From: an uncultured Paracoccaceae bacterium
Lineage (GTDB): Bacteria > Pseudomonadota > Alphaproteobacteria > Rhodobacterales > Rhodobacteraceae
Assembly: GCA_947497185.1 (NCBI GenBank)
Contig: CANMFL010000005.1
Location: forward strand, 368,743 to 432,742
Reading direction: 5' to 3'
Length of the DNA stretch: 64,000 nt
Below, in pieces: positions 10,470-19,682 of this stretch (within the stretch, counting starts at the first letter, position 1; each line of letters begins with the position of its first letter). A program made the translations under genes and the position numbers. The notes below the pieces were generated by a model, which was not told the origin of the DNA, searched no databases, and was given only the letters and a program-made list of their open reading frames with translations.

Positions 10470-11801
10470 ATGCGGGACTTATACGAAAGCCAACGCGCGA
10501 TGCGCAACATGCGCAAAGCGGCGATGCAACGTGGTGTGGTGGCGATTTTGGACGTGGGCACATCCAAGATTGCATGCCTCGTGCTGCGCTTTGACGAGGC
10601 AAAACCGCTCGACGCTGAAGGTGTCGGGTCGATGGCCGGGCAATCATCATTCCGCGTGATTGGTGCGGCGACCACCCGTTCGCGCGGTGTGCGTTTTGGC
10701 GAAGTTGACGCGATGCAGGAAACCGAACGTGCCATTCGCACGGCGGTCAATGCGGCGCAAAAGATGGCGCAAGTCCGCGTCGATCACGTGATTGCCTGTC
10801 TGTCTGGCGCGCGGCCACGGTCATACGGCCTAGATGGTGCGCTTGATCTCGAAGGCGGCATGGTCACGGAACAGGACATCGCACAGGTCATGGCGTCTTG
10901 TGATGTGCCTGATTACGGTGACGACCGCGAAGTGCTGCACGCACAGCCTGTGAACTTTGCTTTGGATAATCGGTCAGGAATGGCCGATCCGCGTGGTCTT
11001 GTTGGTAATATGTTAACCACTGACATGCATATGTTGACCGTAGATGCGGTGGCTGTGCAGAATATCTTCTTCTGTATCAAGCGCTGTGATCTGGAATTGG
11101 CGGGCCTTGCGTCCTCTGCTTACGTGTCGGGTATGTCGTCACTGGTCGAGGATGAACAAGAACTTGGTGCGGCCTGCATTGATATGGGGGGCGGTGCGAC
11201 GGGGATTTCGGTCTTCATGCGCAAACATATGATTTATACCGACGCTGTCCGTATGGGCGGCGACCACATTACGTCTGACATTTCCATGGGCCTCCAAGTC
11301 CCATTGGCGACGGCAGAGCGGATCAAGACATTCTACGGCGGCGTCATGGCCACCGGCATGGATGACCGCGAAATGATCGAGATCGGCGGGAATACCGGCG
11401 ATTGGGAACACGACCGACGGACTGTATCGCGTGCCGAGTTGATTGGCATCATGCGTCCACGTGTCGAAGAAATTCTGGAAGAGGTGCGGGCGCGTTTGGA
11501 TGCGGCTGGATTTGAGCATCTGCCGTCACAAAAGATCGTGTTGACAGGCGGTGCCAGCCAAATTCCAGGGCTTGATGGATTGGCCACAAAGATACTTGGC
11601 CAGCAGGTGCGCCTTGGGCGTCCGTTACGTGTGCAGGGCTTGCCTCAGGCAGCAACAGGTCCGGCATTTGCAGCGGCTGTGGGCATGACTTTGTTCGCGG
11701 CGAATCCACAAGACGAATGGTGGGACTTTGAAATCCCTGCTGATCGTAATGCGTCAAGGTCGTTCAGGCGGGCCGTAAAGTGGTTCAAAGACAACTGGTA
11801 G
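10470..11801 (+). CDS. ftsA: Cell division protein FtsA
   Basis: Actin-like membrane anchor of FtsZ. Typical elements are the phosphate-1 motif ILDVGTSKIACLV, the SHS2 subdomain region, IDMGGGATGISVFMRKHMIY (phosphate 2) and LTGGASQIPGLDGLA (adenosine motif). The C-terminal end, SFRRAVKWFKDNW, matches the amphipathic membrane-targeting helix. At 443 residues it is slightly longer than E. coli FtsA because of N-terminal residues before the phosphate-1 loop. GGGGAACTAACGA precedes the ATG. Confidence 0.96.
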   Translation: MRDLYESQRAMRNMRKAAMQRGVVAILDVGTSKIACLVLRFDEAKPLDAEGVGSMAGQSSFRVIGAATTRSRGVRFGEVDAMQETERAIRTAVNAAQKMAQVRVDHVIACLSGARPRSYGLDGALDLEGGMVTEQDIAQVMASCDVPDYGDDREVLHAQPVNFALDNRSGMADPRGLVGNMLTTDMHMLTVDAVAVQNIFFCIKRCDLELAGLASSAYVSGMSSLVEDEQELGAACIDMGGGATGISVFMRKHMIYTDAVRMGGDHITSDISMGLQVPLATAERIKTFYGGVMATGMDDREMIEIGGNTGDWEHDRRTVSRAELIGIMRPRVEEILEEVRARLDAAGFEHLPSQKIVLTGGASQIPGLDGLATKILGQQVRLGRPLRVQGLPQAATGPAFAAAVGMTLFAANPQDEWWDFEIPADRNASRSFRRAVKWFKDNW

Positions 11802-11888
11802 TACGCAAGATTTCGCCGGTTACGCTAGATCGGGGTAAAATGCTGCTAAAATCGGCCATATTTTGTGGCCATTGCGCGTTTTTTCCGT

Positions 11889-11909
11889 GACCTCAGTGCT
11901 TCTGAGGTC
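11889..11909. other. Stem-loop in the ftsA-ftsZ intergenic region
   Basis: Perfect 8-base-pair stem GACCTCAG / CTGAGGTC with the loop TGCTT, about 70 bases upstream of the ftsZ start. No T-run follows on the plus strand, so it is not a standard terminator. It may be a protein-binding site or part of the ftsZ leader. Confidence 0.45.
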
Positions 11910-11978
11910 TAAGATCGGCGTAATTATTTGACGACTGCCCGGTGGGACGGGCCCAGCAAACACAGGCGGACAGGACAC

Positions 11979-13547
11979 ATGACATTGAATCTCTCGATTC
12001 CAGGACAAGACGAACTGAAACCACGCATTACCGTATTTGGTGTCGGCGGGGCAGGCGGTAACGCCGTCAACAACATGATCGAGCAAGAGCTTGAGGGTGT
12101 TGAGTTCGTTGTGGCCAACACTGACGCGCAAGCTTTGCAGCAGTCCAAGTCGCCTGCGAAAATTCAGATGGGCATCAAAGTCACCGAAGGTTTGGGTGCT
12201 GGTGCACGTGCGACTGTTGGTGCTGCCGCCGCTGAAGAAAGCATCGAACAGATCGTGGACCACCTTGCTGGTGCGCACATGTGTTTCATCACCGCCGGTA
12301 TGGGCGGGGGCACTGGTACTGGTGCTGCTCCGATCATCGCACAGGCTGCCCGCGAAATGGGTGTTCTGACTGTTGGTGTTGTGACAAAGCCGTTCCAGTT
12401 CGAAGGCGGCAAGCGCATGAAGCAAGCGGATGACGGCATTGAAGCGCTGCAAAAAGTTGTCGACACGCTGATCATCATTCCGAACCAGAACCTGTTCCGT
12501 CTCGCCAACGAAAACACAACCTTCACCGAAGCCTTCGCACTTGCAGACGACGTTCTGTACCAAGGTGTGAAAGGCGTGACTGACCTGATGGTCCGTCCGG
12601 GCCTGATCAACCTCGACTTTGCTGATGTGCGCGCCGTGATGGACGAAATGGGCAAGGCGATGATGGGCACAGGCGAAGCCGAGGGTGAAAACCGCGCTGT
12701 TGAAGCCGCTGAAAAAGCCATCGCAAACCCACTGCTCGACGAGATTTCTCTCGAAGGTGCGAAGGGCGTTTTGATCAACATCACAGGGTCTTACGACCTG
12801 ACATTGTTCGAACTCGACGAAGCGGCGAACAAAATTCGCGAAAAAGTCGATCCAGAAGCAAACATCATTGTTGGGTCCACGCTGGACACAGCGATGGAAG
12901 GCAAAATGCGCGTGTCCGTCGTGGCCACAGGCATCGACGCGGTCGCGCGCCACATGGAAACACCTGTCCCACGGCGTTCCATGTCACAGCCGCTGACACA
13001 AACACCTGCGGTTGAAGAAGCCGCTGCCGCACCTGCGCCAGTTGCAGCACCTGTCGCTGCCGTTGCAGCAGCAGCACCGACGCCAGCTCCTGAGCAGCGC
13101 ACAATGTTTGAACAGCCTGAAAGCGCTGCAGAGCCAACATTCGCACCGCGCCGCGAAGAAGTCGCTGATGATCTGCCGCCGCCTGCCTACCAGCCTGCGC
13201 CAGAGCCAACTTTGGAAGCGCCAGAAGAATTCGTCGCACCACGCGCCGCTGGCACACCAACACCAGAAGCAATGGCGCGTTTGCAAGCCGCTGTTGGCCG
13301 CGCGCCAGGTGGTCAAGTGGCGCGTCCTGCAGCCGCTGGTCCAGCACCAGTGTCCGCAGATGCAGCTGAAGAAAAGCGCGGCTTCGGGATCAATTCTTTG
13401 ATCAACCGTATGACTGGTTCCGGCGCAGAGCCACAGCAATCTGCACGTCGCGCACCAGAAGTGACTGCGATTCACGACGAAGCAGACGTTGATCCAGACC
13501 AAGAACGCATCGAAATTCCAGCGTTCTTGCGTCGCCAAGCGAATTAA
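11979..13547 (+). CDS. ftsZ: Cell division GTPase FtsZ
   Basis: Tubulin-like GTPase that forms the division ring. The 522-residue protein has [14 protein letters not shown] near residue 20 and the tubulin signature [10 protein letters not shown] at about 109-118. A long Ala/Pro-rich linker (about 330-480) leads to the conserved C-terminal peptide [10 protein letters not shown], which binds FtsA and other partners. The frame is open to 11928, but ATG 11979 gives the normal [13 protein letters not shown] start and has GGACAGGAC upstream. A 177-base gap with a stem-loop precedes it, suggesting its own promoter, and a strong terminator follows. Confidence 0.97.
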   Translation: MTLNLSIPGQDELKPRITVFGVGGAGGNAVNNMIEQELEGVEFVVANTDAQALQQSKSPAKIQMGIKVTEGLGAGARATVGAAAAEESIEQIVDHLAGAHMCFITAGMGGGTGTGAAPIIAQAAREMGVLTVGVVTKPFQFEGGKRMKQADDGIEALQKVVDTLIIIPNQNLFRLANENTTFTEAFALADDVLYQGVKGVTDLMVRPGLINLDFADVRAVMDEMGKAMMGTGEAEGENRAVEAAEKAIANPLLDEISLEGAKGVLINITGSYDLTLFELDEAANKIREKVDPEANIIVGSTLDTAMEGKMRVSVVATGIDAVARHMETPVPRRSMSQPLTQTPAVEEAAAAPAPVAAPVAAVAAAAPTPAPEQRTMFEQPESAAEPTFAPRREEVADDLPPPAYQPAPEPTLEAPEEFVAPRAAGTPTPEAMARLQAAVGRAPGGQVARPAAAGPAPVSADAAEEKRGFGINSLINRMTGSGAEPQQSARRAPEVTAIHDEADVDPDQERIEIPAFLRRQAN

Positions 13548-13602
13548 AACTGACATAAATCTGTGACGTGGGCGTTGTGACGCCCCGTCACGATCACGAA
13601 CC

Positions 13603-13627
13603 AAAGCCACCTTCGGGTGGCTTTTTT
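13603..13627 (+). terminator. Intrinsic terminator after ftsZ
   Basis: Nine-base-pair stem AAAGCCACC / GGTGGCTTT with a stable TTCG tetraloop and a run of six T, 55 bases after the ftsZ stop. It separates the dcw cluster from lpxC. Confidence 0.92.
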
Positions 13628-13777
13628 CGTTTGAGAACAGCGGATTGATGTGCTTTGCTATCGATTGCTGCGCTGCAGCGTGAACATGTTTCAGTCCGTC
13701 GCAATTGGTGAATTGAGCCGTAGAGCCACTGGCATTAAGTTAACATCACAATAAGAAACAATCGTGGTAGAGGCCCG

Positions 13778-14698
13778 GTGCAAGCAACGTTGAAAACATC
13801 TGTGACCTTCAAAGGGGTTGGCCTGCACGCAGGACAGCCTGCAACCATGGTAGTGCGTCCGGCATTGCCCGGCAGCGGTATCGTTTTCCGTCGCATGGAC
13901 ATCTTGGGCGAAGCGGGGCGTTTGCCCGCACGCTGGGACACGGTTGAAGTCTCGCCGTTGAACACCCGCCTGCGCAACGCCGCTGGCGTCACAATTTCGA
14001 CGATTGAACACGTGATGGCCGCGCTTTCGGGCTGCGGTATTCACAACGCCTATATCGAACTTGATGGTCCTGAAATCCCGATCATGGACGGATCATCCGC
14101 CGCATTCGTGCGGGAATTTGTTTCTGCTGGTGTGGCGCAGCTCGACGCACCCATGCGCGCGATTAAGATTTTGGACACCGTGACTGTCACTGAAGGCGAC
14201 GCCACGGCAACGCTTTCGCCTGCGACGTCATTGCAAATCGCATTCGACATTGATTTTGCGGATGCTGCGATCGGCACACAACAAAAAACATTGAACATGG
14301 CAAATGGCGCATTCGTGCGTGAACTCTGCGATAGTCGCACATTCTGCCGCGCGGTGGATGTGGACGCGATGCGGGCCAACGGCTTGGCGCTTGGCGGCAC
14401 CATGGAAAACGCGGTTGTCGTTGACGGGGACAAAGTCCTTAGCCCCGGTGGGTTGCGTCATTCCGACGAGGCCGTGCGCCATAAAATGCTCGACGCATTG
14501 GGCGATCTTTACACTGCCGGTGCGCCGATTTTGGGTCGCTACACCGGTCACAAAGCGGGCCATGCGCTGACGAATAAACTGCTTCGTGCGCTTTTCGCAC
14601 AGCCAAAAGCATGGCGCTGGGTCGATGTGGATCACAGCATCGCCGCCCGTTTGCCCGGTGTTGGAGTTTCCCCCGCTGATCTGGACGCCGTTGCCTAG
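13778..14698 (+). CDS. lpxC: UDP-3-O-acyl-N-acetylglucosamine deacetylase LpxC
   Basis: Zinc enzyme for the committed step of lipid A synthesis. The 306-residue product has the N-terminal TLKTSVTFKGVGLHAGQPA, the zinc ligand region STIEHVMAALSGCGIHNAYI, the LDGPEIPIMDGSSAAFV motif and the C-terminal ligands in HKMLDALGDLYTAGAPILG. The start is GTG at 13778, since no ATG gives a correct N-terminus; TAGAGG lies four bases upstream. It sits downstream of ftsZ, as in E. coli, but behind a terminator. Confidence 0.95.
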   Translation: MQATLKTSVTFKGVGLHAGQPATMVVRPALPGSGIVFRRMDILGEAGRLPARWDTVEVSPLNTRLRNAAGVTISTIEHVMAALSGCGIHNAYIELDGPEIPIMDGSSAAFVREFVSAGVAQLDAPMRAIKILDTVTVTEGDATATLSPATSLQIAFDIDFADAAIGTQQKTLNMANGAFVRELCDSRTFCRAVDVDAMRANGLALGGTMENAVVVDGDKVLSPGGLRHSDEAVRHKMLDALGDLYTAGAPILGRYTGHKAGHALTNKLLRALFAQPKAWRWVDVDHSIAARLPGVGVSPADLDAVA

Positions 14699-14706
14699 TT
14701 TCATTG

Positions 14707-14744
14707 GGTCTTTTTGAATTGCGGGGGCGTGGGGGCTGGTCCGG
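14707..14744 (+). repeat. Possible diverged copy of the intergenic GGGGG-CTGG repeat
   Basis: The stretch after the lpxC stop (GGTCTTTTTGAATTG, then GGGGGCGTGGGGGCTGGTCC) resembles the copy at 21482-21530 in both its pyrimidine-rich left end and its G-run/CTGG core. Similarity is partial and the inverted repeat is incomplete. Confidence 0.3.
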
Positions 14745-14887
14745 AAATCAACTTAAACACATGTCTTATGCGCGGAAGTGATCACCATGCTTGGAAAAGG
14801 CATTTTGCACCCCAAACTTTTCTGCTAGACCCTTCTACAAATGGGGCATAACCCCCTGAGCAGAATTTGCGTTGCACGAGGACATCT

Positions 14888-15742
14888 ATGTCAGGCATTT
14901 CCAGTCAATCCGGCCGCGTGGCCCGCCGTTTGGGGCCCGTGCTGGCGCTGTATCTTTTGGCAAGCTGCGGCGTGTTCGCCACAGAGCCGCCAGTTGATCT
15001 TGAAACACTGTCCGCACAACAGATTTTCGCAATGGGCGAAATGGAGTTGGAGCAGGGCAAGGCCGACGAGGCCGCGATCACCTTTGGCGAGATCGAACGC
15101 TTGTATCCGTATTCGGGTTTTGCCCAGCGTGCGTTGATTATGCAGGCATTTTCGTATCACAAAAACGAAGATTATCCGAACAGCCGTGCCAGCGCACAGC
15201 GCTACATTGATTTCTACCCTGTCGAAGAAGATGCCGCCTACGCACACTATTTGCTGGCGTTGTCTTACTACGATCAAATCGACGATATTGGCCGCGACCA
15301 AGGGTTAACGTTTCAAGCGTTGCAGGCTCTGCGCGTCGTGATTGAAAAGTACCCAGGTACTGAATACGCAAGCGCTGCGATTCCTAAATTTGACCTTGCG
15401 TTCAGCCACTTGGCTGCCAAAGAAATGGAAATTGGTCGTTACTACCTGAAACGCAACAACTATGCGGCTGCGGTTAACCGTTTCCGTATCGTGGTTGAGG
15501 ATTTTCAAACGACGCCGCACACCGCAGAGGCTTTGCACCGCTTGGTGGAAAGCTACCTGTCGCTTGGTTTGACCGCCGAGGCACAGACCGCTGGCGCGAT
15601 TTTGGGCCACAATTATCAGTCAACCGAATGGTATCAGGATAGCTACGCGCTGCTGACCGGACAGGGGCTGGAAATGCGCTCGGAGGGGGACAACTGGTTG
15701 TCCTCGATTTACCGTCAAGTGTTGCTGGGCGAATGGCTCTGA
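14888..15742 (+). CDS. bamD: Outer membrane assembly lipoprotein BamD
   Basis: Lipoprotein subunit of the BAM complex that folds outer-membrane proteins. The ATG at 14888, preceded by ACGAGGACATCT, gives a signal peptide with lipobox LLASC near residue 27. A series of TPR-like helices follows (QIFAMGEMELEQGKADEAA, FGEIERLYPYSGFAQRALIM, YPGTEYASAAI), as in BamD/ComL. It is about 284 residues. An upstream in-frame ATG at 14867 would add seven residues before the signal peptide and is less likely. Confidence 0.92.
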   Translation: MSGISSQSGRVARRLGPVLALYLLASCGVFATEPPVDLETLSAQQIFAMGEMELEQGKADEAAITFGEIERLYPYSGFAQRALIMQAFSYHKNEDYPNSRASAQRYIDFYPVEEDAAYAHYLLALSYYDQIDDIGRDQGLTFQALQALRVVIEKYPGTEYASAAIPKFDLAFSHLAAKEMEIGRYYLKRNNYAAAVNRFRIVVEDFQTTPHTAEALHRLVESYLSLGLTAEAQTAGAILGHNYQSTEWYQDSYALLTGQGLEMRSEGDNWLSSIYRQVLLGEWL

Positions 15743-15765
15743 CAGCTTTGGAAAGGCGCGTTTAG

Positions 15766-17427
15766 ATGCTGCGCGGCTTAGACATACGCGACATGTTAAT
15801 CATTGACCGATTGGAGCTTGCGTTTCAGCCGGGGTTGAATGTGCTGACCGGTGAAACTGGCGCGGGCAAGTCTATCCTACTGGATTCGCTGGGTTTTGTT
15901 CTAGGTTGGCGTGGACGTGCCGAACTCGTGCGGGCTGGGGCTGAGCAAGGTGAAGTGACGGCGATCTTTGATCTTCCGGCAGATCATGCCGGACGCGCGG
16001 TGCTTGCTGATGCTGGGATCGAGGTCGAAGACGGCGAAGTTATTTTGCGCCGGATCAACACCCGTGACGGTCGCAAAACCGCGTGGATTAATGATCGGCG
16101 CGTGAGCGGTGAAGTGCTGCGCAAGCTCTCAGAAACGCTTGTGGAATTGCATGGCCAACACGATGATCGCGGCCTGTTAAACCCGCGTGGACATCGGTTG
16201 ATGTTGGACGAATACGCTGATTTGGACGCTGATATCGCAAAGGCGCGGTCGTCGTGGAAGGCGTTGTCAGAGGCCCAGAAGCGACTGGATGAAACACACG
16301 CCAGAATTGCAGAAGCCAAGGCCGAAGAAGAATATCTACGCCACGCGGTTGCTGAACTCGACGCGCTTGACCCGCAGGCTGGCGAAGAGGCGTCGTTGGA
16401 TACCCAGCGCCGCACGATGCAAGCTGCCGAGAAAATTCGCGCCGATATTGCCAAGGCTGGTGATGCTATTGGCTTGTCCGGTGCTGAAGGCATGGTCAAC
16501 GATGCGAACCGTTGGTTGATTAATGCGGCCGACAAAGCAGACGGGCGCTTGGATGAGCCGTTGTTGGCATTGGAACGCGCTGCATTGGCTTTGGATCAGG
16601 CGCAACAAGGCGTGGCAAGCTGTCTTGATGCGCTGACATTTAATCCGTCCGAGCTTGAAGACGCCGAGGAACGGCTGTTCGCGATCCGTGGATTGGCACG
16701 CAAACACAATGTCTTAGCCGACGATCTGGGGCCGTTTGCGGACGACTTGCGCACACGACTTGCCGTGCTCGACGGTGGGGCAAAAGACCTTGCCACATGC
16801 GAAGCTGACTTAATGACGGCACAGGCAGCATATGGCGCCGCAGCGGACCGGTTAACCACGAAACGGACCAAAGCGGCCAAGGCGTTGGACAAGGCGATGG
16901 CCGCTGAACTCGCCCCGCTGAAAATGGAACGCGCGGTTTTTGTGACCATGGTGACGCCAGTAGACGCAGGGCCAGAGGGTCGCGATAACGTGGCGTTTAC
17001 AGTCGCTACAAACCCCGGCGCACCTGCTGGACCGCTGAATAAGATCGCCTCTGGTGGCGAATTGTCGCGGTTCTTGCTCGCGCTCAAGGTGTGTTTGACC
17101 CAAGCGGGGGCAGGCGGGCTGACGATGATTTTCGATGAAATCGACCGTGGTGTTGGCGGTGCGACGGCTGATGCCGTGGGCAGACGTCTGTCGGAATTAG
17201 CCCGCGATGGTCAGGTGCTAGTGGTCACGCATTCGCCGCAGGTTGCGGCCCTCGGTCAGCATCATTGGCGCGTTGAAAAACGCCAGACCAAAAAAGAGAC
17301 CACATCAACCGTTGTCCCATTGCTGGACGACGACCGGATCGACGAGATCGCACGCATGTTGTCGGGCGATACTGTGACCGATGCGGCACGCGCCGCCGCC
17401 GAAGCATTGATGTCGCCGACCGTATAG
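15766..17427 (+). CDS. recN: DNA repair protein RecN
   Basis: SMC-like ATPase of double-strand break repair. The 553-residue product has Walker A GETGAGKSI (about 29-37), the VELHGQHDDRGLL motif, two central coiled-coil regions rich in Ala, Glu and Lys, the signature ASGGELSRFLLALK and Walker B MIFDEIDRGVGG. HSPQVAALGQHHWRVEK closes the ATPase head. It follows bamD after 23 bases. No clear LexA box was identified. Confidence 0.96.
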   Translation: MLRGLDIRDMLIIDRLELAFQPGLNVLTGETGAGKSILLDSLGFVLGWRGRAELVRAGAEQGEVTAIFDLPADHAGRAVLADAGIEVEDGEVILRRINTRDGRKTAWINDRRVSGEVLRKLSETLVELHGQHDDRGLLNPRGHRLMLDEYADLDADIAKARSSWKALSEAQKRLDETHARIAEAKAEEEYLRHAVAELDALDPQAGEEASLDTQRRTMQAAEKIRADIAKAGDAIGLSGAEGMVNDANRWLINAADKADGRLDEPLLALERAALALDQAQQGVASCLDALTFNPSELEDAEERLFAIRGLARKHNVLADDLGPFADDLRTRLAVLDGGAKDLATCEADLMTAQAAYGAAADRLTTKRTKAAKALDKAMAAELAPLKMERAVFVTMVTPVDAGPEGRDNVAFTVATNPGAPAGPLNKIASGGELSRFLLALKVCLTQAGAGGLTMIFDEIDRGVGGATADAVGRRLSELARDGQVLVVTHSPQVAALGQHHWRVEKRQTKKETTSTVVPLLDDDRIDEIARMLSGDTVTDAARAAAEALMSPTV

Positions 17428-17505
17428 CTGCCCGTACTTGGACAGTTGGGCCTAATCGCCTAGGGTCTTGGCAACGCTGACACTTTGGCCCTGAAAGTCC
17501 CGACC

Positions 17506-19194
17506 ATGGCTTCGCCCGTCTCACAGTTTCTGTCCGAAAGCTGGACCAAAGGGTGCGGCATGACATCGCGTGGTTTGCTGACGATCAAGCAAAAAGGCCC
17601 GTCGCAGGTTCAGTTCTGGTTCATCGCCCTTTTCATCGGCATCGCGGCGGGGTTCGCCGCACTTGGGTTCCGGCTGGGCGTCGATTGGTTGCAATCGGCG
17701 CTATATCAGGCCGAAGATGTCAGCCGACTACACACGCTTGCGACACGGTTAAACTGGTATCACATCGTATTGATCCCGACATTTGGCGGGCTGTTGGTGG
17801 GCCTGATTTTACATTTCTTCACCGAAGATAACCGCGCGCGGTCAGTGGCAGACGTGATTGAAGGGGCCGCATTGAAAGAAGGTCGGGTGCAGGTCCGGCG
17901 CGGTTTGGCGTCAACTGCGGCCAGCTTTGTGACCCTGTCGTCGGGCGGATCGACGGGGCGTGAGGGGCCGGTTGTGCACTTGGCCGCAGTGCTATCAACG
18001 ATGGTCTGCCGCGTCATTCGGGCCGATGGGATAACAGGCCGCGACCTGCTGGGTTGTGCTGTTGCCGCGGCCGTTTCCGCCAGCTTTAACACGCCAATTG
18101 CGGGGGCATTATTTGCGCTTGAGATCGTGCTGCGCCACTTTGCTGTGCATGCTTTTGCACCGATCGTGATCGCCTCTGTCGCGGGGACTGTGATCAACCG
18201 CATGGCCTTTGGTGACGTGACCGAATTTGTTTTACCAACCCAAAATGCGCTGAATTTCTATGTTGAATTGCCAGCATTCCTCTTGCTCGGCCTGTTGTGC
18301 GGTGTGATCGCCGTCGTTCTGATGCGGGCGATTTTCTGGACCGAAGACCTTGCCAATCACCTGCAAAAACAAACCGGATTACCTGGATATCTGCGCCCCG
18401 CAATCGCGGGCGTTTTGCTCGGCCTCTTAGCGGTGAAATTCCCGCAAATCATCGGCGTCGGCTACGAAACAACGACCGAAGCCCTATCTGGCAACCTGAC
18501 CTTCACAGCGGCGGTGATGATCGCTGTGGTCAAGGTGGTGGCGGTTGCAATTACGATGGGCGGGCGCATGGGCGGCGGTGTCTTTTCGCCTGCTTTGATG
18601 GTGGGGGCCTTGGCTGGCCTCGCGTTTGGGATCATCGCCACCAGCATTTTCCCTGACGTGTCTGGCGAAGGATCGCTCTACGCGCTGGCGGGTATGGGGG
18701 CGGTCGCGGCTGCAGTATTAGGCGCACCGATTTCCACTTCGCTGATTGTGTTTGAACTGACGGGCGACTGGCAGACCGGTTTAGCCGTCATGGTCGCCGT
18801 GTCGATGTCCACGGCGATTGCCTCAAAAATGGTTGATCGGTCGTTCTTCCTGACGCAACTGGAACGCCGGAATGTCCACCTTGCCGCAGGCCCGCAGACG
18901 TATCTGCTCGCCACTTTCCGCGTCGCAAGTGTGATGCGCAAAGCCGATACACCGGGCAGCGCAGATATTGAGAACTGCTGGGAATTGATCCGCGACGGTA
19001 TCTACATCGACGGCAATGCGACGCTGGAGCAGGCAATGCCGATCTTTGAGGCGGGCAATCAGGTATTCATCCCCGTGGTCACAATCGCAGACGAAGATGC
19101 CCCGCCTGAATTGTGGGGGGCACTATTTCAGGTGGATGCGCTCAAAGCGATGAACAAGGCACTTGCGGCAACTGCGGCCGAAGAACACTCGTAA
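17506..19194 (+). CDS. ClC-family chloride channel/transporter with altered selectivity loop
   Basis: Integral membrane ClC protein of about 562 residues with roughly ten hydrophobic segments. The gating-glutamate motif GREGP is present near residues 151-155, as are GGRMGGGVFSPALMVGALAG and LGAPISTSLIVFELTGDW. The first selectivity loop, normally GSGIPE or GHGVPE, reads ARSVADVIEGA here, so the consensus Gly, Ser/His and Pro are missing. The C-terminal 110 residues resemble a degenerate CBS region. The ATG at 17506 was chosen; 17560 is an alternative. It appears monocistronic. Confidence 0.85.
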   Translation: MASPVSQFLSESWTKGCGMTSRGLLTIKQKGPSQVQFWFIALFIGIAAGFAALGFRLGVDWLQSALYQAEDVSRLHTLATRLNWYHIVLIPTFGGLLVGLILHFFTEDNRARSVADVIEGAALKEGRVQVRRGLASTAASFVTLSSGGSTGREGPVVHLAAVLSTMVCRVIRADGITGRDLLGCAVAAAVSASFNTPIAGALFALEIVLRHFAVHAFAPIVIASVAGTVINRMAFGDVTEFVLPTQNALNFYVELPAFLLLGLLCGVIAVVLMRAIFWTEDLANHLQKQTGLPGYLRPAIAGVLLGLLAVKFPQIIGVGYETTTEALSGNLTFTAAVMIAVVKVVAVAITMGGRMGGGVFSPALMVGALAGLAFGIIATSIFPDVSGEGSLYALAGMGAVAAAVLGAPISTSLIVFELTGDWQTGLAVMVAVSMSTAIASKMVDRSFFLTQLERRNVHLAAGPQTYLLATFRVASVMRKADTPGSADIENCWELIRDGIYIDGNATLEQAMPIFEAGNQVFIPVVTIADEDAPPELWGALFQVDALKAMNKALAATAAEEHS

Positions 19195-19213
19195 GCGTTC
19201 CACGCGGCGCACT

Positions 19214-19269
19214 GCTTCTTTGACTTTCTTCAAATCCTCGCCGAAGGCTTGGGATCTGCAAGATCCCAA
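19214..19269 (+). repeat. Dispersed intergenic repeat with terminal hairpin (copy 1)
   Basis: Begins GCTTCTTTGACTTTCTT, continues through CAAATCCTCGCCGAAGG and ends in the hairpin TTGGGATCT-GCA-AGATCCCAA (19249-19269). Related copies lie at 21482-21530 and 30837-30876. It sits between the converging ends of the ClC gene and the DUF427 gene, so the hairpin could act as a shared terminator. Confidence 0.7.
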
Positions 19270-19274
19270 ATCAG

Positions 19275-19616
19275 CTAGACTTGCTCAATCGCTACTTTTT
19301 CGCCGTAGAACGCCAGATAACCTGCGATGTCTTTGGCCACATCATTGGGTGTCTCGTATGTCCAAACCGCGTCAGTCAACGTACCGCTTTTCGCTTCGAT
19401 CGAGAAATAAGTCGCGGTGCCTTTGTGCGGGCAGGTCGTCGTCGTGTCGGTTGGTTCCAGAAAAGCCATCGCAATGTCAGAGCGTGGGAAATAGATCACC
19501 TCTGGATTGTCGCCTTCTTTCACAGCCAAGGCTTGCGTGGTTTCGCCCAATACAGCGCCCGCCACGCGAACAACCCAAGTCCCCTCGGCGGGGGAAACGG
19601 TGATTTGTGGTGCCAT
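19275..19616 (-). CDS. DUF427 family protein
   Basis: A 113-residue cytoplasmic protein of the DUF427 family, whose biochemical role is not established. Family marks are YFPRSDIAMAFLEPTDTTTTCPHKG followed by DAVWTYETPNDVAKDIAGYLAFYGEKV. There is no signal peptide. GGACTATGTC-like purines lie upstream of the ATG on the reverse strand. It is separated from its neighbours by more than 60 bases on both sides and is probably transcribed alone. Confidence 0.88.
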   Translation of the reverse strand: MAPQITVSPAEGTWVVRVAGAVLGETTQALAVKEGDNPEVIYFPRSDIAMAFLEPTDTTTTCPHKGTATYFSIEAKSGTLTDAVWTYETPNDVAKDIAGYLAFYGEKVAIEQV

Positions 19617-19682
19617 GACATAGTCCTTTCAAAACAATCATAAGGTGCCCCAAACGGGCGCCAATAGTCGATTGCAGTCTGC

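Noticed and set aside
11820..12953. Long reverse frame (377 residues) opposite ftsZ
   Set aside because: His/Phe/Cys-rich composition and exact opposition to a certain gene show it is a shadow reading frame.
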